From an uncultured Prevotella sp. (GTDB taxonomy: Bacteria > Bacteroidota > Bacteroidia > Bacteroidales > Bacteroidaceae), in contig CALZXH010000001.1 in NCBI GenBank assembly GCA_945830055.1, forward strand, positions 40,374-104,373: DNA of 64,000 nt, written 5' to 3'. The translations under genes and the position numbers were made by a program. Under the pieces are notes generated by a model. That model saw only the letters and a list, made by a program, of their open reading frames with translations, searched no databases and had not been told where the DNA came from. Positions 45,901-53,838 of the stretch are shown piece after piece. Every line of letters starts with the position of its first letter. The stretch's first letter is position 1.

Positions 45901-47457
45901 CATGGAGCCGGTGAAGGTGGCAATGGCTCCCTTGTTGTACTTATATACAGTGCCCTCAGTATTCTTTCCGTTGGCGTAATTGAAACATTCCTCGCAGAGG
46001 TCACCGTCCCAGTAGAGGCGCATATTATCGGTAATGCCTGTTCTGGTGCCTCCCTCCAGTGCCTTACAGGTGACACAACTGATCAGACCACGGTCTCTGG
46101 CTGACACGCCCTGTGCACCGGGGAAGTCGTTGGAGAAGTTGCCCATGGCGCAGCGGCCATCGTCGGAGCCTGCCGAGTAGCGGTAGAGTATCTTGCGTGT
46201 GGTGGCATCGCAGAAGTTATTGCCCGGATTGTCCTCATTGCATCCGAAGAACTCCTGTCCGTGGCGGTAGGGGTCGAAGTCGCACACGTGCTGTGAGTCA
46301 CCGTGGCCCAAGCCTGTGGTGGCAAGTCCCTTGCCGTTGTCGTCGATGGTCATGGAACCGAAGACAATTTCGTCGCGGCCGTCCCAGTCCACGTCAGCCA
46401 CCACATAGTTGTGATAGCCCTGTCCGTACCAGGGAGAGCCTGCCGTGCTGCAGTTCCACCTCCAGCGCACGGTAAGCTGGTGGGTAGAGGGATCCACATC
46501 GTAGGCTATCATCTTGTGACGGGTATAGATGCCTCGCGCCAGGAAGATGCTCGGCTTGCGCCCGTCGAAATAGGGAGCGCCGAAGAAGTATTTGGAAGAG
46601 CGGTGTCCGTAGCCGTCACCCCACTGTGCCTCGAGGGAGCCTTCACCGGGCTCAAGTCTCACCAAGGGATAGTCGAGCACCTGATAGGGTTTGGCTGTGA
46701 GTCCGTCGAGATAGAGCAGATACTCCGCTCCGTCATGCACGAACCACTGTCCGCTCTCTACGGGGCGATAGTTCTTGGTGGGGTCGCCGATGGTCTGTGT
46801 GGTACCGTCGCTCATGTGAATCACGGTGCCGTCGGCGGCACGCATCACACATTCCGCCTTGCCGTCGCCGTCCCAGTCGTAGGCCGCGATATTGATTTCG
46901 TTGTTCTGGAAGTCGCCCATGTTGCGACCGCAGTTAATCCACCACAGGCGCTTGCCACTCATCTTGTATGCCTCGATGATGGTATAGCAGTCGTCAGTTC
47001 CCGGATTCTTGTTGTCAAACTTGATGATCAGTTCCAGTTCTCCATCGCCGTCAAGGTCGGCTGCCGTGGCGTCATTGGGCACAAAAGTACCCGTGAGCGA
47101 GCCATGATCCATTTTGATTTCCTTATAGTTGGATATAAACGGGGTTACGGCGGCAGACTTGGCCTGTGCCACTCCCCTCACCACCGCCTCCACGGTATAG
47201 GAAGACGAGGTGGTGCCACTCTTGTCGAGATAGTTGGAAACAGCAAGCGGTGCCGTGTTGAGTTTGGCGCCATCGCGGTAGATGTTGTAGGTCACATCAT
47301 AGTACTCATCAGCAGTGATACGCCAGGAGCAGAGTATTCCTGTCCCCGTCTTCACCGCCACCAGACCTCTGTCGAGTTTGTCGGTTTGCTGTCGCTGTGC
47401 CTGCACATTCACGGTACATGCCACAGCCATCAAAAGGAAGAGTAAGAGTTTTTTCAT
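42949..47457 (-). CDS. PL11-like rhamnogalacturonan lyase fused to long beta-repeat region
   Basis: 1502 residues from ATG 47457 (signal peptide ending VNVQA). Residues about 22-620 are a family PL11 rhamnogalacturonan lyase: KLDRGLVAVKTGTGILCSW at the start, FG-GAP-like calcium loops (ADLDGDGELE, YDWDGDGKAEC, ADVDWDGRDEI), GHGDSQHVCDFDP and LFGDWREEVMMR. PL11 enzymes cut the rhamnose-galacturonate backbone of pectin by beta-elimination. Then come about 800 residues of repeats of the autotransporter-associated beta-strand type (KTGGGTLTLGTGN, LTGAGTLNVYAAG, VTGSGTLAGSGSY). The end is a type A-like sorting domain (VKCEVYTANGQKVAQFEA to VKKVIR). The lyase part is divergent from the other two here. 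Confidence 0.85.
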   Translation of the reverse strand: MKKLLLFLLMAVACTVNVQAQRQQTDKLDRGLVAVKTGTGILCSWRITADEYYDVTYNIYRDGAKLNTAPLAVSNYLDKSGTTSSSYTVEAVVRGVAQAKSAAVTPFISNYKEIKMDHGSLTGTFVPNDATAADLDGDGELELIIKFDNKNPGTDDCYTIIEAYKMSGKRLWWINCGRNMGDFQNNEINIAAYDWDGDGKAECVMRAADGTVIHMSDGTTQTIGDPTKNYRPVESGQWFVHDGAEYLLYLDGLTAKPYQVLDYPLVRLEPGEGSLEAQWGDGYGHRSSKYFFGAPYFDGRKPSIFLARGIYTRHKMIAYDVDPSTHQLTVRWRWNCSTAGSPWYGQGYHNYVVADVDWDGRDEIVFGSMTIDDNGKGLATTGLGHGDSQHVCDFDPYRHGQEFFGCNEDNPGNNFCDATTRKILYRYSAGSDDGRCAMGNFSNDFPGAQGVSARDRGLISCVTCKALEGGTRTGITDNMRLYWDGDLCEECFNYANGKNTEGTVYKYNKGAIATFTGSMTNNDTKGTPCLQADLFGDWREEVMMRTADNNVRIYTTTVETPWRNYTLWHDHQYRNAIVWQMNGYNQAPNVSYFLGELEGITVAPPALTMQGRTEVADNGSITAALNDQALIACETGNMTISVAEGAAPYIFFDNAPSWVQGTDVNGASGKNPTIKYDYYTHTLTGGAFAGAMRLVKQGDGILVLPAVTQTYTGNTDVWAGTLQFDGTMQGSRVWLNRHAALLTNGGVFKKAVQADYNATIQLGTATAAGCITADSLILGFGARLEIDLFSEGLQADQANANVLKIEKKVWNNGPQYDAPVITLVPHATAGSNKLTAGKYLIGEVGKIEGSLTDIILEGLTYQKSALAYEEGKLYVVITDYEAGNLTWKGGLSNVWNSDNTANFTDEAGSASVVFVPGAAVLFNDEAVVTDIQVEGNVAPASITFDNSSKDFTLSGDSIIGGVTLNKQGTGLLTVNSVNHLGKVNVNAGKLGVNILANNQGTDWGALGDVNTRINLADGATLVLGGGLVTDQTVTVSQGDAAIEVASSNTATLNKGVLAGGSNAVLTKTGGGTLTLGTGNTVSKLVIKSGIVNASESSDVTALPATVELQGGALYDPSNEYSYTTNKANFVVPEGSTASFYLDSRCNYTGTLTGAGTLNVYAAGVRNYLNGNWSAFEGTVVPGIQKRGSNYDPVFYFNNTYGLPNATLKMNSGVTIDNSGKNFPVGKVTGSGTLAGSGSYIFGANGEDMTLTTPCTSSIIKKGAGIMRVVTAGKITGSIIVEEGGFHFSGITSGTLFNGTKPITANGSSVLLGQAYITSLTANSGSTLKPRATLSETSPGTIIATGTIAVNEGATLDMLLSASKQSKLQGKWVSVKGILKVTLAEGYTPAAGDSFTLWEASSSFSGTPTFDLPTLSDNLAWDTSELLAKTGVLKVVAGSGIGAIASDATVKCEVYTANGQKVAQFEAPKSRVEENLQGISSDTRTLIVRMVAGNRMEVKKVIR

Positions 47458-47533
47458 TATAGTCACATTGTTTTTGTTAGTTTCAAACAATTCAGGTCAG
47501 TCTTTCTGTTTCGGAATCTACCCATTATCGTTG

Positions 47534-47564
47534 CAAAATAACAAAGAATAATTGAAACTGCAAA
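47534..47564 (-). promoter_or_regulatory. Promoter of the long PL11 gene
   Basis: -7-like TTATTTTG (47541-47534, one mismatch) and a perfect TTTG -33 (47564-47561) spaced 19 bases on the minus strand. The same core sequence lies before the FAS1-SusCD operon. Leader about 70 bases. Confidence 0.6.
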
Positions 47565-47632
47565 GTAAAAACGAGAATTTTAATGGCAAATATCGACGTT
47601 TCCAGATTGTTTTTCCCACGAAAAACTGTTGG

Positions 47633-47742
47633 TTTCTCGTGCGGAATGCACTTGTTTCTCGGCCAGAATGCGTTTGTTTTTCGTGCAGAATGCACTCTAT
47701 TTTTGGAGAGAATTTATATCTATCTCATACAGAATGAATTTC
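47633..47742. repeat. Array of five degenerate 22-base tandem repeats
   Basis: Exactly five units of 22 bases: 47633-47654, 47655-47676, 47677-47698, 47699-47720 and 47721-47742. The first three read roughly TTTCTCGTGC then AGAATGCACTTG; the last two keep the frame and the central AGAAT or GAGAAT. A more decayed unit may precede at 47610-47632. It lies in the 603-base gap between two divergent lyase genes. Short open frames cross it, but none has a credible start or protein character. A small hairpin, GGAGA-TTTAG-TCTCC, follows at 47757-47771; the rest of the gap shows only promoters. Confidence 0.8.
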
Positions 47743-47928
47743 AAAGCGCACACCTTGGAGATTTAGTCTCCGTCATTCAGTTTCACAAAGTCTCTCAAAG
47801 AGTCCCCCTCGAACCAAACAGCCGCCCCCGCCACCCTGCCAGTCGGAACAAGTGGTAGCATGACAGATTATTTGAGACACGTTAGTCTTAATTTCACAAA
47901 AAAGGATGGCTACTCTGAATATTTTGTT

Positions 47929-47936
47929 TATCTTTG
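47929..47936 (+). promoter_or_regulatory. -7 element of the 829-residue PL11 gene
   Basis: TATCTTTG followed by C, an exact TAnnTTTG match. ATG 48061 leaves a leader of about 118 bases, longer than for other genes here. No clear -33. Confidence 0.5.
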
Positions 47937-48060
47937 CAGCGAGAGGCGTTAAACGCTTTGTTCAAACATACGTCAAACAAAGTGATGCAGAGCCTGTTGA
48001 AGAACTCCAAAACAACTACTGACAAACCCGAAAACGAAATATCAACAAACAATCTACGGA

Positions 48061-50550
48061 ATGAAAAAGAGACATATTGGAGCACTGCTGCTCGCATTGA
48101 CAGCAGGAAGTGCACAGGCACAGAACACCCCTCTGTGCCAAATGGAGAAACTGGACCGTGGCGTGGTGGCCGTGCCCAACGGCAGCAATCTGTTTGTGAG
48201 CTGGCGCATGTTGGGAACAGACGACGAGATCAACACCACCTTTGACGTGCTGCTCAACGGAACACAGGTGAAGAAAAACCTGTATGTGACCAACACATCC
48301 GTCACAGGCGGAGGTTCTGACCTGGTTCAGGTGGTGACCAAGGTGAACGGAGAGCCCGTTGACACCACCAAGGCCGTGACACCCTGGGGCAACGTGTATC
48401 GCTCAATGCAGTTAGACCGACCCGCAGCCGGCTCTGACTACACCTATTCGCCCAACGACTGCAGTGTGGGCGATGTGGATGGCGACGGGGAATATGAACT
48501 GTTTGTGAAATGGGACCCAAGCAACTCTAAGGACAACTCGCAGTCGGGCAAGACGGGCAACGTATATATCGACTGCTACAAGATGGACGGCACCAAGCTG
48601 TGGCGTGTGGATTTGGGCGTGAACACCCGCGCCGGTGCCCACTACACCCAGTTCTTAGTGTATGACTTCGACGGTGACGGCAAGGCGGAGATGATACTGA
48701 AGACCGCAGCGGGAAGCAAGGACGGCGCAGGCAACTATGTGAGTCAGGCTGCCGACGATGAGACCATCAAGGCGGTGAACAACACCAAGGACTGGCGCAA
48801 CAGCGACGGCAAGGTGACCGGCGGACAGGAGTGGCTCACCGTATTTGAGGGCACCACGGGCAAGGCCGTACACACCGTATTCTATAACCCCAACCGCAAC
48901 ATGACCCTCGGCGGCGAAGACGGATGGAAGGTGAACTGGGGAGCAGACGGCAAGACCGACAAGGAATATGGCAACCGCGGCGAGAGATACCTGGCCACCG
49001 TGGCCTATTTGGACGGGGCCGACCAACTGCCCAGCGCCGTGATGTGTCGCGGATATTACACCTTTGCCTTCCTGTGGGCAGTGGATTACAGGGATGGCAA
49101 GCTGAAAACCAAGTGGCTGCACAACTCCAAGAGCAAGACACAGTATGAGGTGACCGACGCAGAGGGCAACAAGAAGACCTACGCAGGCAAACTGGGTACC
49201 GGCAAAACTACGGGCAGCAGGACTGCCTATGGCAACGGCAACCACAACCTGTCGTGCGCCGATGTGGATGGCGACGGCTGCGATGAGATTATCTGGGGTT
49301 CGTGCGCCATCGACAACGACGGCATGCTGATGTACTCCACCGGCTACGGACACGGCGATGCCATGCACTTGGGAAGCCACGTGCCCGGGCGCAAAGGACT
49401 ACAGGTGTTCACCGTGCACGAGGAAAGTCCCTATGGTTGGGACCTGCACGATGCTGCCACGGGCGAGATACTGCTCAGCTCTACCGGCGACTCGGACAAC
49501 GGGCGCGGCATCTGCGGCAAGTTTGACAAGGATATTCGCGAGAGCTTGTTCATGTCGAGCAACAACCGTCAGCCCCGCAGTTGCGACACGGGCAAGGAGG
49601 TGAGCACAGCCAGCACGTCGCTCAACTTCCGTCTGTACTGGGACGACGACCTGAGCGAAGAACTCTTTGACGGCGGAAAGATAGACAAACTGAGCGGCAA
49701 AAGCGTCAACAGAATCTACTTGGCAGGCAAGAACCTGTATGACTATGGCAGTTCGAGCACCTGCAACAGCACCAAGCAAACCCCCTGTCTGTCGGCAGAC
49801 ATCTTAGGAGACTGGCGCGAAGAGGTGATTCTGTGGGACAGTTCTGACCCCTCGAAGATTAACATCTTCACCACCCTGACCGAAACAAAGTATCGTATGC
49901 CTACCCTGATGCACGACCACACCTATCGCATGGCCATCACATGGCAGAACTCGGCCTACAACCAGCCGCCCCATCTGGGCTACTACCTGCCCGACGCCAT
50001 GCTGCCCTCACTGCAAAAGGAGAAAGAGGTGACAGTGGCTGTAGGCGACTCCATCTACTACACCGGCGATGTGAAATACGCCAAGATGGTGAGCATCCTA
50101 AGCAGTATCGCACCCGACGGCACCAAGAAGAATGTGGGCTATGTGGAAGGCTTCAGCAAAGACATCAGTTCACTGACCAAGGTATCATTCAAAGGACAGC
50201 CCACCCAGGTGGGCGACTACCTCTTTGCCTATAAATACACGGGCAAAGGCGGAGAGACTGTCAACGATACCGTGACCATACATGCCGTGGACCCCGCCGC
50301 CATCGAGAGCGTAATCTCATCCACCGACGAGGATTGGGCAAGCGTCAACGGCAACAGCGTGGTGCTGAAGGGAGATGCGAAAGGCATGACCACCGTACAG
50401 TTGTATGACATGGCAGGACGCACCGTGATGAGCAAGACCGTGAACGCACAGCAACGTAACATCACCCTGCCGATGAAAGAGGGCGAGAACTACATCCTGC
50501 GACTGAGAAACGGAGACAAGGAGATGGTGAGAAAGGCCACCCTTAGATAA
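48061..50550 (+). CDS. PL11 rhamnogalacturonan lyase with type IX sorting domain
   Basis: 829 residues; signal peptide ending GSAQAQ. The PL11 catalytic propeller covers about residues 25-660: MEKLDRGVVAVPNGSNLFVS, YSPNDCSVGDVDGDGEYELF, GAHYTQFLVYDFDGDGKAEM, ADVDGDGCDEIIWG, GHGDAMHLG and LSADILGDWREEVILW. An Ig-like region follows (about 665-750). The C-terminal domain (VQLYDMAGRTVMSKTV to VRKATLR) fits the type IX type A sorting pattern. So the enzyme is probably secreted and held at the surface. It is transcribed away from the long PL11 gene. Confidence 0.93.
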   Translation: MKKRHIGALLLALTAGSAQAQNTPLCQMEKLDRGVVAVPNGSNLFVSWRMLGTDDEINTTFDVLLNGTQVKKNLYVTNTSVTGGGSDLVQVVTKVNGEPVDTTKAVTPWGNVYRSMQLDRPAAGSDYTYSPNDCSVGDVDGDGEYELFVKWDPSNSKDNSQSGKTGNVYIDCYKMDGTKLWRVDLGVNTRAGAHYTQFLVYDFDGDGKAEMILKTAAGSKDGAGNYVSQAADDETIKAVNNTKDWRNSDGKVTGGQEWLTVFEGTTGKAVHTVFYNPNRNMTLGGEDGWKVNWGADGKTDKEYGNRGERYLATVAYLDGADQLPSAVMCRGYYTFAFLWAVDYRDGKLKTKWLHNSKSKTQYEVTDAEGNKKTYAGKLGTGKTTGSRTAYGNGNHNLSCADVDGDGCDEIIWGSCAIDNDGMLMYSTGYGHGDAMHLGSHVPGRKGLQVFTVHEESPYGWDLHDAATGEILLSSTGDSDNGRGICGKFDKDIRESLFMSSNNRQPRSCDTGKEVSTASTSLNFRLYWDDDLSEELFDGGKIDKLSGKSVNRIYLAGKNLYDYGSSSTCNSTKQTPCLSADILGDWREEVILWDSSDPSKINIFTTLTETKYRMPTLMHDHTYRMAITWQNSAYNQPPHLGYYLPDAMLPSLQKEKEVTVAVGDSIYYTGDVKYAKMVSILSSIAPDGTKKNVGYVEGFSKDISSLTKVSFKGQPTQVGDYLFAYKYTGKGGETVNDTVTIHAVDPAAIESVISSTDEDWASVNGNSVVLKGDAKGMTTVQLYDMAGRTVMSKTVNAQQRNITLPMKEGENYILRLRNGDKEMVRKATLR

Positions 50551-50572
50551 AAGCAAGGAAGCTATACATCAA

Positions 50573-50615
50573 GAAATACGGTATGCTCACCATTTGAGCG
50601 TACCGTATTTCCTTT
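50573..50615 (+). terminator. Terminator between the PL11 gene and the BASS transporter
   Basis: A 17-base stem, GAAATACGGTATGCTCA (50573-50589) with TGAGCGTACCGTATTTC (50595-50611), one G-T wobble, then CTTTTATA on the plus strand. The stem contains the stop codon of the convergent transporter gene, so it can end transcripts from both sides. Confidence 0.75.
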
Positions 50616-51546
50616 TATACCACAGCTGCCAGGCATTGACCACATTCTGCCAAAGCACGTAGGCTCCCGGAGCCACGGCAGCCAGCGGATTGAGGAAGGT
50701 GATGGTGAGCCAGATGCCCACGATGGTGTTCTTCTGTCCCAATGCCTGTCCGGCACTGATAGAGTCGTCGTAGCAATAGCCTACACTCTTGCCGATGGAG
50801 AACAGCAACAGGCACACGCCCAAGGGCAACAGCAACAGCATGGCGAGCACCCAGCCCGACACCTCGGCATGGAGGATATTGCGGAGGGTGAGTCCGGTGA
50901 CAATGGCAAGATTGAAGCACCACATATAGAATGCAAGATCCTTGATGCCTGTGATACGGGCTGTGAGACAGGGAAACACCTTACGGCACAACAGGGCAAG
51001 CACCAAGGGAGCCACCAACACGGTGGTGACATTGCGTAGCACCATGAGCGAAGCCGTCAGGAAACCCACATCGGCACCACGCTCTACCATGGGGAAGAAC
51101 AGGGGGATGATGATGCTTGTCACCACATTGGCTATGATGGTGTAGATAGTAAGCGAGGCGATGCTGCCACCTAACTTCTCGGTAATCACCGGGGCAGCAG
51201 CCGCAGTGGGGCATATCACACAGATGAACACACCCTCGAGCACCAGTTTCAGAGAGGCGTCAGCGGTGAGCGAGATGAGCCATACCACCGCACCCGACAG
51301 ACATATACGGATAAGCTGCAACCAGAAATGCCACATACGGGGGCGCAGGTCGTGCAACTGTATCTTGCAGAAAGTGACGAACAGCAGGGAGAACAACACC
51401 GCAGGCAACATGCCTGTAAGTACAGGTTCACACACTTCGCCCATCGGAGCCAACACTGGGACGTAGGCGAAAATCAGATAAATGGCGGCACCTGCCAGCA
51501 AAGAACAAGGCAGGGACCATTGCTTCAGGAAATCCAAAAATCGCAT
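50587..51546 (-). CDS. Bile acid:sodium symporter-like (BASS) transporter
   Basis: 319 residues from ATG 51546 (MRFLDFLKQWSLPCS). About nine or ten membrane helices of the SBF/BASS fold. Recognisable parts include GMLPAVLFSLLFVTFCKIQL, the broken-helix motif VICPTAAAAPVITEKLGGSIA (about residue 123) and GQALGQKNTIVGIWLTITFLNP near the end. Bacteroidetes members are called arsenic-resistance-like or bile-acid symporter-like; the substrate here is unknown. It diverges from the BtuB-like receptor gene with a gap of 108 bases, and a weak -7 (TAATTTTG, 51562-51555) sits close to its start. Confidence 0.82.
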   Translation of the reverse strand: MRFLDFLKQWSLPCSLLAGAAIYLIFAYVPVLAPMGEVCEPVLTGMLPAVLFSLLFVTFCKIQLHDLRPRMWHFWLQLIRICLSGAVVWLISLTADASLKLVLEGVFICVICPTAAAAPVITEKLGGSIASLTIYTIIANVVTSIIIPLFFPMVERGADVGFLTASLMVLRNVTTVLVAPLVLALLCRKVFPCLTARITGIKDLAFYMWCFNLAIVTGLTLRNILHAEVSGWVLAMLLLLPLGVCLLLFSIGKSVGYCYDDSISAGQALGQKNTIVGIWLTITFLNPLAAVAPGAYVLWQNVVNAWQLWYKRKYGTLKW

Positions 51547-51605
51547 AACGGCTGCAAAATTACTGATTATTGACGAATAAGGAACGTGCAATCCCGATTT
51601 TTTAG

Positions 51606-51637
51606 TAACTTTGCCGGCGTTTTGCAAGTGCAAAACG
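51606..51637 (+). promoter_or_regulatory. Promoter and perfect dyad of the BtuB-like receptor gene
   Basis: -7 element TAACTTTG (51606-51613) followed within four bases by a perfect dyad, CGTTTTGCA-AG-TGCAAAACG (51618-51637), which covers the predicted transcription start. The leader is only about 35 bases, too short for the cobalamin riboswitch often found before such genes. Confidence 0.55.
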
Positions 51638-51654
51638 TGTTTAAAACCAATTTT

Positions 51655-53727
51655 ATGAAGTACAACAACTTTTCAAACAGGCGCACGCCATTTGTGTTCA
51701 AACGTTTTGGACGCAAGGGGTATTCGCTCTTCAACTGTTTGGGAAAAGAGGTGATTGTGGGTACGCTGAGTGTTGCCACCCTGACCTATGCGAAAGCAGA
51801 GGGTGTGGCGGTGGAGCCCATACGTACAGACACCGTCTCTACCGAAACAGACAAAGAGCTGATGCTCGACGAGGTGAGCATCACCGGTTCGAGGGCGCCC
51901 CTGGCAAAGAGCCAGGCAGCGAGAATGGTTACTGTACTGGAGAAGAGCGACATTCAAGCGGCTCCAGTACAAAGTGTGAACGACCTGCTCAAGTTTGTTG
52001 CAGGAGTGGATGTGAGACAGCGAGGACCCATTGGCGCGCAGACAGACGTAAGCATCCGCGGAGGCAACTACGAGCAAGTCACAATCCTGCTCAACGGCAT
52101 CAATATCTGCGACCCGCAAACGGGACACAATGCCTTTGACTTCCCTGTTGACATCAGCGAGATAGAGCGTATCGAGGTACTGGAAGGTGCCGCAGGAAGG
52201 GTGTTCGGCACCTCTTCGCTTACCGGTGCCATCAACATCGTGACCTCCCTGCCCCGCTCCACCAGCGCCGACGTGCATCTGGAGAGCGGCAGTTACGGCT
52301 ATGCCTCGGCAGGCGGACGCGCCAATCTGGCGGCGGGCAAGTGGAACAACCAGCTTTCGGCTGGCTACACACGCAGTGACGGCTACAGCCGCAGCAGGGA
52401 CAATGCGCTGAATGCCGACTATGAGGGGATGAAGGCGTTCTATCAGGGGACATTCCAAAGCGATGCCCTGCGGCTGAGATGGCACGCAGGGGTAAGCAGC
52501 AAGGACTACGGCTCGAACACCTTCTACGGAGTGAAATGGGACGAGCAGTTCGAGCACACCCTGAAGACCTATACCGCCCTGCAGGGAGAGGTGGTATGCG
52601 CGGGGGTACACATCAGGCCCGCCGTGTATTGGAACCACCATGAAGACAGGTTTGAACTCTACCGTGACCGCGAAGAGAAATCGCCCTTCAACTACCACAG
52701 AAGCGAGGTCTATGGCGCCAGTCTGAACACCTATTTCGACTGGTGGGCGGGACGTACCGCCATCGGCGGAGAACTGCGACGGGAGGAGCTGAAGAGCACC
52801 ACCTTAGGAGAACCACTGGACGAGCCCCACCACATCAACGGCACCGACCGCTACTACCTGTACGGTATCAACCGCACCCAGATCAACTGGATGGCGGAAC
52901 ACAATATCGTACTAAACAGACTGACCCTCTCGGCAGGCATTGTGGCAGCCAAGAATACATGGAGCAACGGACCGATGAAGGTTTATCCCGGAGTGGATGT
53001 GAGTTACCGTCTGTCGTCGCAATGGAGCATTTACGCCTCGTGGAACAACTCGCTGCGCGTGCCCTCTGCCACCGAACTGTACTACTCCGTAGGCGGTCAC
53101 AAGGCGGACAAATACCTGAAGGCAGAAGAGTTGCAGAGCACAGAGGGTGGCATCAAATACACGGGAAACGTGGTGAAGGCATCCGCCAACGTGTATTACC
53201 ACCACGGCAAGAACATGATTGACTGGATAAGGCAGGTGGATGACGGTCCTGATGCGCCCTGGCAGTCGGTAAACTTCACCAAACTGAACACCATCGGCGT
53301 AGAGGTCAAGGGAGAGGTGTCGCTGCAACGGCTATGGCGCCGGCAACAGGTATTGCGACAGCTAAGCCTGGCATACCATTACATCGACCAAGACAAGGAC
53401 AACGCCACAGGCATCGAGAGCAAGTATGTACTGGAATACCTGCGCCACAAGGTGGTGGCATCGCTGCGCACCAATCCCTGGAAACATCTCTATTTCAATG
53501 TGGATTACCGTTTTCAGGAGCGTACGGGTACCTATACCGACATCAACGGAGCCACCTGCCACTATGCCCCCTACAGTGTGGTGGATGCGCGTATGGAGTG
53601 GAAAGAGCCCCATTACAGTATCTATGCAGAAGTGAACAACCTGTTTGACAAGACCTATGTGGATTACGGCAACGTGGCACAACCCGGCACATGGATGATA
53701 GCAGGACTGCGCCTGCATCTGAAATGA
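51655..53727 (+). CDS. BtuB-like TonB-dependent receptor
   Basis: A 690-residue outer-membrane receptor of the vitamin B12/siderophore type, not SusC. ATG 51655 gives an extended signal region (KRFGRKGYSLFNCLGKEVIV then GTLSVATLTYAKA) seen on several Bacteroidales receptors. The plug has LDEVSITGSRAPL, DLLKFVAGVDVRQRG, VSIRGGNYEQVTILLNGINI and GAAGRVFGTSSLTGAINIV. The barrel runs to the end (NLFDKTYVDYGNVAQPGTW, LRLHLK). BtuB is inferred from overall similarity and from the B12-dependent genes nearby; haem or another chelate is possible. Confidence 0.85.
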   Translation: MKYNNFSNRRTPFVFKRFGRKGYSLFNCLGKEVIVGTLSVATLTYAKAEGVAVEPIRTDTVSTETDKELMLDEVSITGSRAPLAKSQAARMVTVLEKSDIQAAPVQSVNDLLKFVAGVDVRQRGPIGAQTDVSIRGGNYEQVTILLNGINICDPQTGHNAFDFPVDISEIERIEVLEGAAGRVFGTSSLTGAINIVTSLPRSTSADVHLESGSYGYASAGGRANLAAGKWNNQLSAGYTRSDGYSRSRDNALNADYEGMKAFYQGTFQSDALRLRWHAGVSSKDYGSNTFYGVKWDEQFEHTLKTYTALQGEVVCAGVHIRPAVYWNHHEDRFELYRDREEKSPFNYHRSEVYGASLNTYFDWWAGRTAIGGELRREELKSTTLGEPLDEPHHINGTDRYYLYGINRTQINWMAEHNIVLNRLTLSAGIVAAKNTWSNGPMKVYPGVDVSYRLSSQWSIYASWNNSLRVPSATELYYSVGGHKADKYLKAEELQSTEGGIKYTGNVVKASANVYYHHGKNMIDWIRQVDDGPDAPWQSVNFTKLNTIGVEVKGEVSLQRLWRRQQVLRQLSLAYHYIDQDKDNATGIESKYVLEYLRHKVVASLRTNPWKHLYFNVDYRFQERTGTYTDINGATCHYAPYSVVDARMEWKEPHYSIYAEVNNLFDKTYVDYGNVAQPGTWMIAGLRLHLK

Positions 53728-53760
53728 ACCGCAGGAACACAACCCGTATATAAAACGTAC

Positions 53761-53790
53761 AAGGGGTGGCACGCCTGTGCCACCCCTTTA
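53761..53790. terminator. Bidirectional hairpin between receptor and dnaA
   Basis: AAGGGGTGGCAC (53761-53772) and GTGCCACCCCTT (53777-53788), perfect 12-base stem with a GCCT loop. It lies between the convergent receptor and dnaA genes. Confidence 0.7.
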
Positions 53791-53838
53791 TAAACCCAGT
53801 AATTTAGTTGTTTGAAGATTGTATTAAGGTGAAAAAGA

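Noticed and set aside
43600..46104. 834-codon open frame opposite the long PL11 gene
   Set aside because: Antisense shadow of a GC-rich, strongly coding gene; rich in His/Gly/Val typical of complementary-strand reading, and no domain.
47583..47858. Short open frames (61-91 codons) crossing the 22-base repeats
   Set aside because: No promoter, no conserved protein character, and two frames read through the same repeat equally well.
51614..51654. Cobalamin riboswitch before the BtuB-like gene
   Set aside because: Leader after the -7 is about 35 bases, too short, and no B12-box sequence is visible.
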